64,000 bases of DNA, from the NCBI RefSeq assembly GCF_900182595.1, contig NZ_FXTN01000003.1, positions 372,001 through 436,000 on the forward strand. Direction: 5' to 3'. A program made the translations under genes and the position numbers. The stretch comes from Pedobacter westerhofensis (GTDB taxonomy: Bacteria; Bacteroidota; Bacteroidia; Sphingobacteriales; Sphingobacteriaceae). Positions within the stretch are counted from its first letter, which is position 1, and each line of letters opens with the position of its first letter. The notes beneath the pieces are model-generated. The model was not told the DNA's origin. It saw only the letters and a program-made list of their open reading frames with translations, and did no database searches. Below, in pieces: positions 1 to 8,425 of the stretch.

Positions 1-600
1 GTTTATTCCATTGTCAGTGTTTGACAACAAACGGACACCATAGGAGTCAGTATTCCCAGCATGGTTGATAAATTCTAATCCACCAGCACCGTTTCCATAT
101 TGCCCGAGTTTTACCTGTTCAAAATTATAAGTGCCAGGTATGCTGATTTTCAAATTTTCTACATTAAGAGCATCTCCTATCTGCAGCCTTTCCAACGGGG
201 AATTTGTTCCAAATCCTATATTCCCATTAGCTTGAACAGTAAATTTGGCTGAAGAGAGTGCCTGAGATGTCCCAATTGAGTACTTTTGGTTTCCGGATTC
301 ATCATATAGTATTCCGCTGTTCCAATATTCTGTACCTGCCTGTTTGAATGCCGTTAAAGCAGGCCTGTTAAATCTCCCGGAATGGATTGTCATCAATGCA
401 CCTTCAATTCCAGAATTTTCGAGTAATAAATTACCTGTCGGGGTACGAAGATGAAGAGAGGCAATAGGTGAACTCGTTCCGATGCCTATATTCCCATTAT
501 CTGAAGCCCCTTGTATGGTACCACCAGGAGTAAAGATTTGTGCATTACCCTTGATTATCGAGCTCAGCGATATAAGGCCGATCATAAGTGTTTTTTTCAT
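1..600 (-). CDS. Secreted tail-fibre-like protein, partial (C-terminus outside window)
   Basis: The reading frame is open from an ATG at 600 to the left edge, giving 200 visible residues. It starts with a signal peptide (MKKTLMIGLISLSS... ending near NAQ), then an N-I-G-I-G-T-S-S-P motif at about residues 36-44 and a second NIGFGTNSPLERL motif. These NxGIGT repeats are the hallmark of its downstream paralogues, so it is probably the last visible member of the array. The conserved C-terminal domain and coiled coil are not in the window. It lies 62 bp downstream of the next copy on the same strand. The molecular function is unknown; a secreted or surface-attached fibre role is inferred from the family. 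Confidence 0.8.
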   Translation of the reverse strand, partial: MKKTLMIGLISLSSIIKGNAQIFTPGGTIQGASDNGNIGIGTSSPIASLHLRTPTGNLLLENSGIEGALMTIHSGRFNRPALTAFKQAGTEYWNSGILYDESGNQKYSIGTSQALSSAKFTVQANGNIGFGTNSPLERLQIGDALNVENLKISIPGTYNFEQVKLGQYGNGAGGLEFINHAGNTDSYGVRLLSNTDNGIN

Positions 601-662
601 ATTTATACTATCCTAATGGTTTTCTGAATCATATATCCAATGTTTAATACATAAAATGATAG

Positions 663-2018
663 TTAAAGTGTTATTTTTAACTTCTTCGCAAGCAGGATCA
701 GTTGGGCTTGAAGCTCATCAATTTGTTCGTGCTGCTTCTGGTTGATTTTCTTTTGAGACTCTGCTGCCTTTTGCTGGTTCTGCAACTGTTCGTTTTGCTC
801 AAGCAAATACAATGTTAGCTCTTCAACCTTCTTAACTAAGATCGTATTCATCTCACCCAAATCAACCCCATTTTTAGCTACGTGACCCGCAGAGGGAATA
901 TCAGGTAAATGTTGATTTTCATTTATAAATTTTCTTAGGTCGGACAGGGGAGCTAATTTATATGCAGGCTTGAACACATAGTCAGGCCAGTCAGAAAATG
1001 GTTTAACATTAACAGACGTGGCAATTATATCTCCATTTACTGCCAGCTTGTGTCCCATAGTATTATTAGTGCCTATCCCTATATTTCCATAAGGATCAAT
1101 AATCATTTTATCTGAAATTGTATTTCCTAAAGCGGTTGAGAAATACATGCTGGTATTAATGTAATCGGATCTTACCAACCTAATCTGGCCTGCCAGCGCT
1201 GGCAGATTGGTATTATCCCCAATTGCCATATCAATAGAAACTCCCGTGCCAGCAGAGGGTGAACCGGGATTATATTGTTCGAGTCTCAAAAGGGGAGTGA
1301 TGCTGGCGCCATTCCCTTGCGCCGAAACAGTGAGTTTTTGTGAAGGCGTTATAGTTCCAACCCCTAAATTTCCATAAGGATCAAGTACCATCTTATCTGA
1401 TAAGTTGTTACTGTTAGCTGTGGAAAAATACATAGTTGAATTATTATAATTAGACCTCATTAACCGGATCTGTCCTGCTAAACTGGGAACATTGGTATTA
1501 TCCCCGATAGCCATATCGATGGCAACACCTGTCCCATTTACAGGAGACCCATAATTATATTGTTCAAGCCTTAAAAGATGGGTTACACTTGCACCATCAC
1601 CTTGAGCGGATATTGTAAATCTCTGTAAAGGGTTTGCCGTACCAACACCCACATTTCCGTTAGCCGCGAGCCGCATGCTTTCAGTAGTATTTGCATATAG
1701 GGCTAGCCCTGTACTATTACTGTGCAGATTTTCGGCAACACTACTTATTCCAGCCCACTTATTAAGATCACCCAGATATCCAGAATACAACTTTAAGCCA
1801 TTGATCTCTCCCGGATTTACCGCATTAGTCCTGAGATTCATTAGCCAACCATAGTTTGAGTTTTGAACTTCTAAATTTGATGCAGGCGTTGCTGTTCCTA
1901 TGCCAACATTCCCAGAGTTGTAATATATTGGGCCAGGAGCATTTCCCGTCCACCGGGCATGTGTGATCATTGGAAAAAGAAAAGATATAATTAGTACTTT
2001 AAAGAAATTTGATTTCAT
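663..2018 (-). CDS. Secreted tail-fibre-like protein with internal tandem repeat (paralogue array)
   Basis: The product has 451 residues with a signal peptide (about 1-21, cleavage near THA). The GNVGIGT motif at 36-42 recurs at 121-127, 217-222 and 311-317. Residues about 134-222 and 229-317 are two copies of one roughly 95-residue unit (SAQGxGAS...LLRLEQYN...GxSIDMAIGDNTN...AGQIRL...DPYGNxGxGT). The conserved C-terminal domain covers 343-406 (WPDYVF, HLPDIPS, LGEMN, EELTLYLLEQ). A glutamine- and lysine-rich coiled coil follows at 405-447, suggesting an oligomer. Related proteins in Bacteroidota are often labelled tail fibre proteins. No S74 autoprotease Ser/Lys site is recognisable. It may be a secreted adhesin or fibre, but that is inference. 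Confidence 0.85.
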   Translation of the reverse strand: MKSNFFKVLIISFLFPMITHARWTGNAPGPIYYNSGNVGIGTATPASNLEVQNSNYGWLMNLRTNAVNPGEINGLKLYSGYLGDLNKWAGISSVAENLHSNSTGLALYANTTESMRLAANGNVGVGTANPLQRFTISAQGDGASVTHLLRLEQYNYGSPVNGTGVAIDMAIGDNTNVPSLAGQIRLMRSNYNNSTMYFSTANSNNLSDKMVLDPYGNLGVGTITPSQKLTVSAQGNGASITPLLRLEQYNPGSPSAGTGVSIDMAIGDNTNLPALAGQIRLVRSDYINTSMYFSTALGNTISDKMIIDPYGNIGIGTNNTMGHKLAVNGDIIATSVNVKPFSDWPDYVFKPAYKLAPLSDLRKFINENQHLPDIPSAGHVAKNGVDLGEMNTILVKKVEELTLYLLEQNEQLQNQQKAAESQKKINQKQHEQIDELQAQLILLAKKLKITL

Positions 2019-2088
2019 TTTAACATTGATTTAAAAATATATTAATAAAAAATTAGGCGAATACAGTAAGATTATAAAGAATCACAAA

Positions 2089-3111
2089 TCAATGCTTTAA
2101 AAATTTGTTTGACAATTGAGACTTCAATAAATTGATTTCTTTTTGTTGTTTCACATTGTCCTTTCTTAAAGAATCAAATTGTTGGTCTTTTTCAATCAGG
2201 TATAAGGTAACCTCTTCGATCATTTTTGTTTGTGCTTTAATAATTTCGCCTATATTCAAGCCATTGTTTGACACATCTTCAGCCGAAGGAAGGTCTGGTA
2301 AATGTTTGTGATGTCCTATATAATGTTTCAAAGCAGCAAGTGATCTCATTTGGTAGTTTGGTCGAAACACATAGTCTGGCCAATTGTCCATCTCAACCTT
2401 TATCTCCTTCGATCTGATATTTCCGTTCACCGCAAGTTTATAACCTCTGGTATTTGCTGTTCCAATACCAACATCTCCATTTGAAGCTACGGACACAGCA
2501 TCTATCTTTATCGAATTATTCATGGTGAATAAACTTAATGCACCAGCAATTGCACCGTCAGTTCCACTCTTCAATTGGCTTTCAATACCTCCAATTTTTT
2601 CAAAAGTACCATTGTTAACCAGATTTTTAAAAGTAATACCGGGGCCTGCTGCTGCTGACAAAACATTCCTGGAAATGATAACCTGATCACCGTTGGTTTG
2701 ACTCATTACTTCCAATACACTGGATGGAGTCGCAGTTCCTATACCTATATTGCCATTGGAAGCAATAGACATTGCGTTAATCTTACTCGAATTGTTGATT
2801 GTAAACAGGCTTAAAGAACCTGCAATCGCACTGGTACTCCCACTCCTTAACTGACTTTCCAAGCCGCCAATTGTTTCAAGAGTGCCACTATTTACAATGT
2901 TTCTGAATGTGATGCCCGGCCCCTGGGCGCCTGCCAAAACATTCCTGGAAATAATCAGCTGATCACCATTCGATTGCCCCAATATTTCTAATTTTCCAGA
3001 AGGATTGGTTGTTCCTATCCCAACATTACTTCCTTGTTCAAAGATGTTGCTTTGTGCATACAATGAACATGCACTTCCCAAAGATAATAAGGTAAAAAAT
3101 ATTTTTTTCAT
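2089..3111 (-). CDS. Secreted tail-fibre-like protein with duplicated body (paralogue array)
   Basis: The product has 340 residues with a signal peptide ending at about residue 20 (SLYAQ). The body is a direct duplication: residues about 41-126 and 133-217 both carry LExxxQxNGDQxIISRNVL, GPGITF, IGGxESQL, AGxLSLFT and end in NGxxGIGT. The conserved domain is at 244-306 (WPDYVF, HLPDLPS, IGEI, EEVTLYLIEKD), followed by a coiled coil to the end. It is 70 bp downstream of nothing but A/T-rich spacer relative to the gene at 663-2018, so co-transcription is likely. Function beyond secretion and probable oligomerisation cannot be read from the sequence. Confidence 0.85.
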   Translation of the reverse strand: MKKIFFTLLSLGSACSLYAQSNIFEQGSNVGIGTTNPSGKLEILGQSNGDQLIISRNVLAGAQGPGITFRNIVNSGTLETIGGLESQLRSGSTSAIAGSLSLFTINNSSKINAMSIASNGNIGIGTATPSSVLEVMSQTNGDQVIISRNVLSAAAGPGITFKNLVNNGTFEKIGGIESQLKSGTDGAIAGALSLFTMNNSIKIDAVSVASNGDVGIGTANTRGYKLAVNGNIRSKEIKVEMDNWPDYVFRPNYQMRSLAALKHYIGHHKHLPDLPSAEDVSNNGLNIGEIIKAQTKMIEEVTLYLIEKDQQFDSLRKDNVKQQKEINLLKSQLSNKFLKH

Positions 3112-3168
3112 CGATCAACAATTATCACATTTATTCTGTTATTATCTGTAAGCACGAATCTGATCTTA

Positions 3169-4164
3169 TTATTTCTCGGATAATTTGTTAAGCTTACACT
3201 CGAGATCGTTAACGCGGTCGTTCAACTTTTCTAATCTTTTAATTTCTTTATCTTTTTGAATTAAGTGTAGGGTAAGCTCCTCAATCTTCTGCAGGAGCAA
3301 CTTATTCACTTCACCCAAATTAATCCCATTAGCCTTAACATCTGCAGCTTTAGGAAGTCCCGCGAGATGGCCATTATCCATGATATATTTTTCTGTTTCC
3401 GCGAGCGTAGTTAAATAATAACCTTTTTCAAAAACAAAATCTGGCCAATTAGCCGATTCTACTTTAATTTCCTGCGCCCTAATATTTCCATTTACAGACA
3501 GCTTTTCTTTAGGATTTGTAGTTCCAATTCCGACATTCCCCATGAAATAACTTTTGCCTGTTCCAGAAAAATACGCTGTTCCTTGCCGTGATAGACCACC
3601 GGAATTTACGTAAGCATCAACGATAGTTTTATAAGATTGATCCGGACCTCCAACTTCATGATAAGGCAGTGGATTCTGTATGCCATCATACACTACCGGA
3701 TTTGTGGTAACATTTGACTTGAAAAAATAGGTTGTACCCCCTCCCCTTAGCCAGATTATATTAGCGTATCCATTATTGTTTCCGGTTGCATCTTTATATC
3801 CTGCAACAAATTCCACCGTTTGTACGGATAACCTGTTATAGATCTGAAATATATCAGCATCTATAAAATTTGCTCCATTCCCCCATTGGTTAGAGTGAAA
3901 TCTAAATTTAGCTATCATTGACCCTCTCCAATCGCTATCGTAATGCACAGCAGACCTTCCCAGGTCTAATTCGGTCGCAATGTTTTGATCCCAACCACCA
4001 TCTAAAAATGTAACCGGGTAAAACTTATCAAGATCACCCCCTACCTTAAAAGAGCCAGTTTGCTGGGCATAAACACCAGGCGACACTAAAATCACCAATA
4101 TGATGAGCATATTTTTTGTTATTGTTATTAAGCGTTTGAATATTTCTTTTATGTTAATAATCAT
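3169..4164 (-). CDS. Secreted tail-fibre-like protein (paralogue array)
   Basis: The product has 331 residues. The chosen ATG overlaps the stop of the upstream gene in an ATGA arrangement (4161-4164), which supports this start although it gives a long n-region before the hydrophobic stretch at 19-32 and the VYAQ cleavage site. The body (about 35-205) is unrelated in sequence to its neighbours and contains no tandem copy. GNVGIGTTNP at about 209-218 is followed by the shared domain (WPDFVF, HLAGLPK, LGEVN, EELTLHLIQKD) and a lysine-rich coiled coil. The HLPxxPS motif has drifted to HLAGLPK. Role unknown; likely secreted. Confidence 0.83.
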   Translation of the reverse strand: MIINIKEIFKRLITITKNMLIILVILVSPGVYAQQTGSFKVGGDLDKFYPVTFLDGGWDQNIATELDLGRSAVHYDSDWRGSMIAKFRFHSNQWGNGANFIDADIFQIYNRLSVQTVEFVAGYKDATGNNNGYANIIWLRGGGTTYFFKSNVTTNPVVYDGIQNPLPYHEVGGPDQSYKTIVDAYVNSGGLSRQGTAYFSGTGKSYFMGNVGIGTTNPKEKLSVNGNIRAQEIKVESANWPDFVFEKGYYLTTLAETEKYIMDNGHLAGLPKAADVKANGINLGEVNKLLLQKIEELTLHLIQKDKEIKRLEKLNDRVNDLECKLNKLSEK

Positions 4165-5150
4165 TTTTTTTCAATTTTTGTGAGACGGCTGTTCAACATT
4201 TCAAGTTTGGAATTAACTTCATTGAGCTGGATCGCTTGTTGGTTGAGTTGTTCGTCTTTCTGAATCAAATAAAGTGTCAATTCTTCTATTTTCTTCATCA
4301 ATAATTTATTCATTGCTCCAAGGCTCAACCCTTTTTCACCAATCTCCTTTCCAGACGGGATTTCTGACAGATGTTCATTTTGAATGATATAAGCCTTGAC
4401 TTCATCCAGCGGCGGCAACTTATATCCAGGCTTAAACACATAGTCCGGCCAGTTTTGGGATTCTACTTTTATTTCTCTTGCGCGAATGTTACCATTCACG
4501 GAGAGCTTCTCTGTAGGTGTGGCGGTGCCAATGCCGACATTTCCATTCGTCAGCGCTTTAATGGCGATAAAAGCGCTTGCTGGATTGTAATTATTACCAA
4601 CATAAAGATCCCATTCATTTGTCATCGGTAGAAAACTTTTCACAGTAAGGTCATTGCCCCTTGACTCTATTGGAGTATATCCATAGTTTTCATTCATACA
4701 CGTTACGTTGATTACAACTGTAATTGGACTTGACTGTAATCCTAATGTATTGACAGCACGAATACGAAATCTTGGATTTGCATATTCAGTATTACAATCT
4801 ATGGTAAAATTTTGTCCTTGATCCAGATACCCATTATTGTTCACCCGTCCTACTTCACGCCAAACAGACGGATTAGAATGTGAAATACTGGCAATGTGAG
4901 TAGCACCCGCTGCAATATTAATTCGGGTATAAGCTATTGACACAGAATAATAACCTCCTGCAGCAGCATCCCCGGGCTGTACCCTTAGGAATTCAACGTA
5001 GTCGCCAACAACAAATCCAGCCGGAAAAGTTATGGTTGTTGAATAGTCAGAACCTCTAAATTCAGACTTCTTATTAGAAGCCGAGGCAATCAAACTGATG
5101 TGTAGTACCAATGCTATAAGAAGTAGGTAGTTCAGATATTTTTTTTTCAT
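4161..5150 (-). CDS. Secreted tail-fibre-like protein (paralogue array)
   Basis: The product has 329 residues with a signal peptide of about 25 residues (hydrophobic LLLIALVLHISLIASAS). The variable body (about 30-200) is rich in beta-prone residues and carries a fibronectin-like stretch (FRIRAVNTLGLQSSP). Then come GNVGIGTATP at about 204-213 and the conserved C-terminal domain (WPDYVFKPGYKL, HLSEIPS, LGAMN, EELTLYLIQKD), ending in a coiled coil. Its TGA overlaps the ATG of the next gene by 4 nt, so the two are probably translationally coupled. It follows a relic of another family member at 5203-5340. Confidence 0.85.
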   Translation of the reverse strand: MKKKYLNYLLLIALVLHISLIASASNKKSEFRGSDYSTTITFPAGFVVGDYVEFLRVQPGDAAAGGYYSVSIAYTRINIAAGATHIASISHSNPSVWREVGRVNNNGYLDQGQNFTIDCNTEYANPRFRIRAVNTLGLQSSPITVVINVTCMNENYGYTPIESRGNDLTVKSFLPMTNEWDLYVGNNYNPASAFIAIKALTNGNVGIGTATPTEKLSVNGNIRAREIKVESQNWPDYVFKPGYKLPPLDEVKAYIIQNEHLSEIPSGKEIGEKGLSLGAMNKLLMKKIEELTLYLIQKDEQLNQQAIQLNEVNSKLEMLNSRLTKIEKK

Positions 5151-5202
5151 CGGATATATTTGTTAGATACTATTCTGGAAAATAGGCTAACGGCAACAAG
5201 GA

Positions 5203-5340
5203 TTAAGATTTATTTTCCAGGGTCTTAATTTTCAAAAGGATTTGATCAATTGTAGCTTTTTGAGCAAATAACTGAACTTGTTAAGTTTCATTTTTTAGTC
5301 GTTCATTTTCTAGCTCATTTAGGTAGTATAAGAGTTTTAA
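5203..5340 (-). pseudogene. Relic of a paralogue C-terminal coiled coil
   Basis: Between two intact array members (gap 5151-5458) the minus strand still encodes a coiled-coil-like tail: LLKLLYYLNELENERLKNET, an in-frame TAA, then about 23 more residues ending in KTLENKS and a stop at 5203. The first part resembles the EELTLYLxExNExL segment that ends the conserved domain of the neighbours. Upstream of 5340 a second stop and no recognisable domain are seen. I read it as the 3' end of a deleted family member; it is short, so chance similarity of a coiled coil is possible. The rest of the gap is A/T-rich with nothing recognised. Confidence 0.4.
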
Positions 5341-5458
5341 TAAAGGATTATTGCAGTATCTAATAGCATTCTAGTTAAGTCTAGAATATTTGATCCACTT
5401 ATTTGATATTGCTTAAATATTAGTGTTATAACTATTTATGAGTACGATAAACTGATCA

Positions 5459-6559
5459 TTACTTAACAGGCATTTTTGCAGTACCTTTTCTAATCGCCGC
5501 CTGCAAAAGCATTCTCAACTCATCAATATCCCGCTGTTGATTTCTGTACTTCAACTCATACTCCTTCTCTCTTTGATCTTTCTCAATCAGGTACAAGGTT
5601 AACTCTTCTATTTTCTTGGTTTGTATTTTCACTATTTCACCAAGATCTATTCCGTGGCTGATCACGTCCTTCTCTGATGGCATATCAGGCAAGTGATGAT
5701 AACGATCAATAAATGTCTTCACTTTTGAAAGTGGAGTGAGCTGATAGGAAGGCTGAAAAACAAAATCACTCCAGCCATTCATATCAACTTTTACGGATTG
5801 TGAATGAATGATTCCAGCTACAGCCAGCTTAGCGTCTGGTGATGCGATACCTATACCTATCTTTCCATCATTGGTAATTCTCATCGCAAGATTATCATCT
5901 GTAGAAGCCCCTGGTACACCAGTAATGAAATCCATATTATAAAGTCCCGCATTCAATGTTAAGCTTCCTGTTCCGGCCACTATCAATCCCTGACGAACAT
6001 TGGCACTTGTGACACGCTGACCAATATAACCACCGAATGATTTACTCCCGTCACCATTTATAATACTGACGGTCCGATCAATAGAATTATTATCAGGTGA
6101 TCCGGCTACTACAAGCTTTGTTTCAGGAGAAGTTATACCTATGCCTACATTTCCCTGTGAGTTTATGATCATGCGCTTTTGATCATTCGTACTGAAATTT
6201 ATATAATCATGATAGAATTCGGCAGACATAGACGGGTTATTGAATCCATATTCAGTCCATATTTCAAATGCACGGGTATTAAAGGTTTTTTTGCTTGCGC
6301 GCAGCATTTTGATACCGGACGAGGCATCACCCAGATATATTGACGTTTCACCAGCATTACTAGAATTACTAAGTGCTGAATTGATAATTCCTAAAGGGTG
6401 ATCAGCACCATTTATGAATAGTTTGTAGGAGGGGTTGCTGATACCAATCCCTACATTTCCGATGTTTGTATTGTAAACATTATCACCATTTGGTATCCAT
6501 TGCGCAAAACACGAAGATGTTGTCAAAAAAGATATCAGGAGGAAGATAAAGTGTTTCAT
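5459..6559 (-). CDS. Secreted tail-fibre-like protein (paralogue array)
   Basis: The product has 366 residues with a signal peptide (about 1-19, CFAQ). NVGIGISNP lies at about 35-43, NVGIGITSPETKL at about 138-150, and KIGIGIASPDAKL at about 233-245, marking a body built of short repeat blocks. The conserved C-terminal domain follows (WSDFVFQPSYQL, HLPDMPS, LGEIVK, EELTLYLIEKDQ) and then a highly charged coiled coil. Tryptophan-Ser replaces WPD in the domain entry motif, as in the gene at 6921-7871. It is separated from its upstream neighbour by 361 bp, so it may have its own promoter. Confidence 0.85.
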   Translation of the reverse strand: MKHFIFLLISFLTTSSCFAQWIPNGDNVYNTNIGNVGIGISNPSYKLFINGADHPLGIINSALSNSSNAGETSIYLGDASSGIKMLRASKKTFNTRAFEIWTEYGFNNPSMSAEFYHDYINFSTNDQKRMIINSQGNVGIGITSPETKLVVAGSPDNNSIDRTVSIINGDGSKSFGGYIGQRVTSANVRQGLIVAGTGSLTLNAGLYNMDFITGVPGASTDDNLAMRITNDGKIGIGIASPDAKLAVAGIIHSQSVKVDMNGWSDFVFQPSYQLTPLSKVKTFIDRYHHLPDMPSEKDVISHGIDLGEIVKIQTKKIEELTLYLIEKDQREKEYELKYRNQQRDIDELRMLLQAAIRKGTAKMPVK

Positions 6560-6920
6560 TTTTTGAGATCGTTAATCAGTCATCATATTATATTTAACTA
6601 AAATAACAATATTGGCATTTAATAACGAATAATAAGGAGCAAAAAATAAAAAGTTAATATTTATTTAATCAATTAAGTGAATGAAATTCAACAAACAATT
6701 TGACTAGAATTAATTAGTACTTGAAACAAATGATACATCTATTGTAGAAGATGCAGTATTTCACGTCCAGTCATTGTTCAATTTTTGTCTACTATGCGAG
6801 ATTGGATAATTTGGTCTATCCATCCGGTTTTGCCAAATGTTAGCAATGAGCCATCAGGCAATTTGTTATAACGTTAATCTTTTTTTTATAGGAGCAACGA
6901 AAACTAAAAATGTAGCAACC
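6560..6920. other. 361-bp A/T-rich intergenic gap in the paralogue array
   Basis: No gene is supported here. The segment is very A/T-rich near 6600-6720. A 31-codon open stretch on minus around 6780-6870 (containing LPDGSLLTFGKTGWIDQIIQ) lacks a start codon and is not recognised; it may be a leftover of a lost gene. No clear terminator hairpin was found. A promoter for the gene ending at 5459 could lie here but I cannot place one. Confidence 0.4.
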
Positions 6921-7871
6921 TTAAAGTCGCTTACCTGATTTCTTCAATTGAGTTAGCTGTGTGGTCAATAGATCGATCTGTTCCTGCTGTGCATCATTCC
7001 TATGCTTTTCTTTGTCAACCTGGATATCCTTTTCTATTAGGTAAAGAGTCAATTCTTCAACTTTCTTCATTAAAATCTTGTTCATCTCTCCAAGTTGTAG
7101 TCCCTTCTCTATGATTTCCTTTTCTGACGGTACGCCCGGTAAATGGTGATTCTGATTGATATAAGTTTTCACATTAGCAAGAGGAACCAGATTGTAATCT
7201 TTTTGAAATACATCATCAGACCAACCTTTCATATCAACCAACACTTCCTGGGAATGAATAATTCCTTTTACTGCTAATTTTTCCTTTGGGTTTTCAATAC
7301 CTATTCCCACATTCCCACTAAAATACCCTTCACCATCAGCCCTAACGTAAAACTTCGTTAATCCCGCAGTGATACCATCATAAAGAAAATTTAAGGTTCC
7401 GTTGTCATTATCGGTAACAGCATGAAATATTCCTAAGGGATAACTGTAGGTAGTCCCTGTCTGATGGCCTGTAAAAAAAGATTGCCCCGCAGCTGTAGTT
7501 ATATTTATATTGCTGTTGATGAGCTTACCGTCGCTATTTGCGGTAAGAACCTGCGACCATTGTTGACCGGGATTCCCATTAGTTTTACGGAAATATAGTA
7601 TCTGGTCATAAAAGTTTCCTGAGAACTGCATCGCGTAATTATTGCTGAGATTGGAGTGTCGAACATCGAGTAAATGCCACCATCCCTGTGCACCAGCAGG
7701 AAAATTCACAGGAGCGAGAGTCTGATAAAATCCTGATTTCGCTCCTTCACTACCAGATAAGCCCGCGTCATTCCTATATTCCGTTCTAGAATCCAGCTCC
7801 CCCCACTGTGCTTTAACAAAGCTAACCTGAAAGAGCACTATGCAAATTAAAATGTAAAATTTATTATTCAT
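6921..7871 (-). CDS. Secreted tail-fibre-like protein (paralogue array)
   Basis: The product has 316 residues with a signal peptide (about 1-21, VKAQ). The N-terminal body (about 25-120) resembles a phage-fibre-like receptor region in composition: repeated W, G and aromatic residues with the blocks GFYQTLAPVNFPAGAQGWWH and QWSQVLTANSDGKL, which are typical of phage tail-fibre C-terminal repeats (inference). GNVGIGIENP follows at about 187-196, then the conserved domain (WSDDVFQKDYNL, HLPGVPS, LGEMN, EELTLYLIEKD) and a coiled coil. This is the first complete member of the array in the direction of transcription. Confidence 0.84.
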   Translation of the reverse strand: MNNKFYILICIVLFQVSFVKAQWGELDSRTEYRNDAGLSGSEGAKSGFYQTLAPVNFPAGAQGWWHLLDVRHSNLSNNYAMQFSGNFYDQILYFRKTNGNPGQQWSQVLTANSDGKLINSNINITTAAGQSFFTGHQTGTTYSYPLGIFHAVTDNDNGTLNFLYDGITAGLTKFYVRADGEGYFSGNVGIGIENPKEKLAVKGIIHSQEVLVDMKGWSDDVFQKDYNLVPLANVKTYINQNHHLPGVPSEKEIIEKGLQLGEMNKILMKKVEELTLYLIEKDIQVDKEKHRNDAQQEQIDLLTTQLTQLKKSGKRL

Positions 7872-8028
7872 GACTGTATATACTGTAATTGCTTTACTTG
7901 TGAAAAAAGCATCTCCAAAGCTTATTAAATTACTTTAGAGATTGGTTCCCGCTTATGTCGTTTGTCTTTCGACACTCAAAGCCGGCGCATATTATTATTT
8001 AACAAGTGGAATTAATTTAATAAATTCA

Positions 8029-8376
8029 TCACTTTTTCACAACTCCAAGAGACTTCATCTTTTTTTCAAGATCAATAATCTTTTTATTCTGTTTAATCAT
8101 ATATAGAGTCAATTCCTCGATTTTTTGTAAAAGAACAGAATTTAAGTCGCCTAAATCAGCTCCATTTTTTTTCATCTCTTTAGCTGATGCTACATCAGGC
8201 AAATGTTTGTTTACTTTCACAAATTTTTCGAGGTCATCCACAGTCCTCAACCTATAATTATCATCGAAAACAAAATCAGCACCATCTATATCTACCTTGA
8301 TTTCACGGGACCTTATTGTTCCGATTACATCAAGTTTGTACTGCGGGGCTGATGTTCCCAACCCTAAGTCATGCTG
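8029..8376 (-). pseudogene. N-terminally truncated paralogue of the tail-fibre-like family
   Basis: About 115 codons are open and end at 8029. They encode only the last GLGTSAPQYKLDV repeat, the conserved domain (ADFVF, HLPDVAS, LGDLN, EELTLYMIKQN) and a short coiled coil. There is no signal peptide. The frame is closed by a TGA at 8377-8379 just upstream of Q-H-D-L-G-L-G-T, and no ATG precedes the domain; the only candidate start is a TTG at 8361. It is therefore best read as a gene that lost its 5' part, perhaps by recombination at the end of the array next to the divergent gene at 8426. Confidence 0.7.
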
Positions 8377-8425
8377 TCATATACTAACAAAATTAATAAA
8401 AAGATCACTTTAATCTGATCAGATC

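Noticed and set aside
6780..6870. 31-codon minus-strand frame in the 361-bp array gap
   Set aside because: No start codon and no recognisable similarity; recorded only in the gap entry.
663..8376. Peptidase S74 (phage endosialidase chaperone) activity in the conserved C-terminal domain
   Set aside because: Position and coiled coil are reminiscent of S74 domains, but the Ser/Lys catalytic arrangement could not be identified, so no protease is claimed.
1..8376. Prophage interpretation of the tail-fibre-like genes
   Set aside because: No capsid, terminase, portal, integrase or lysis genes are present; each copy has its own Sec signal peptide, which phage fibres lack.
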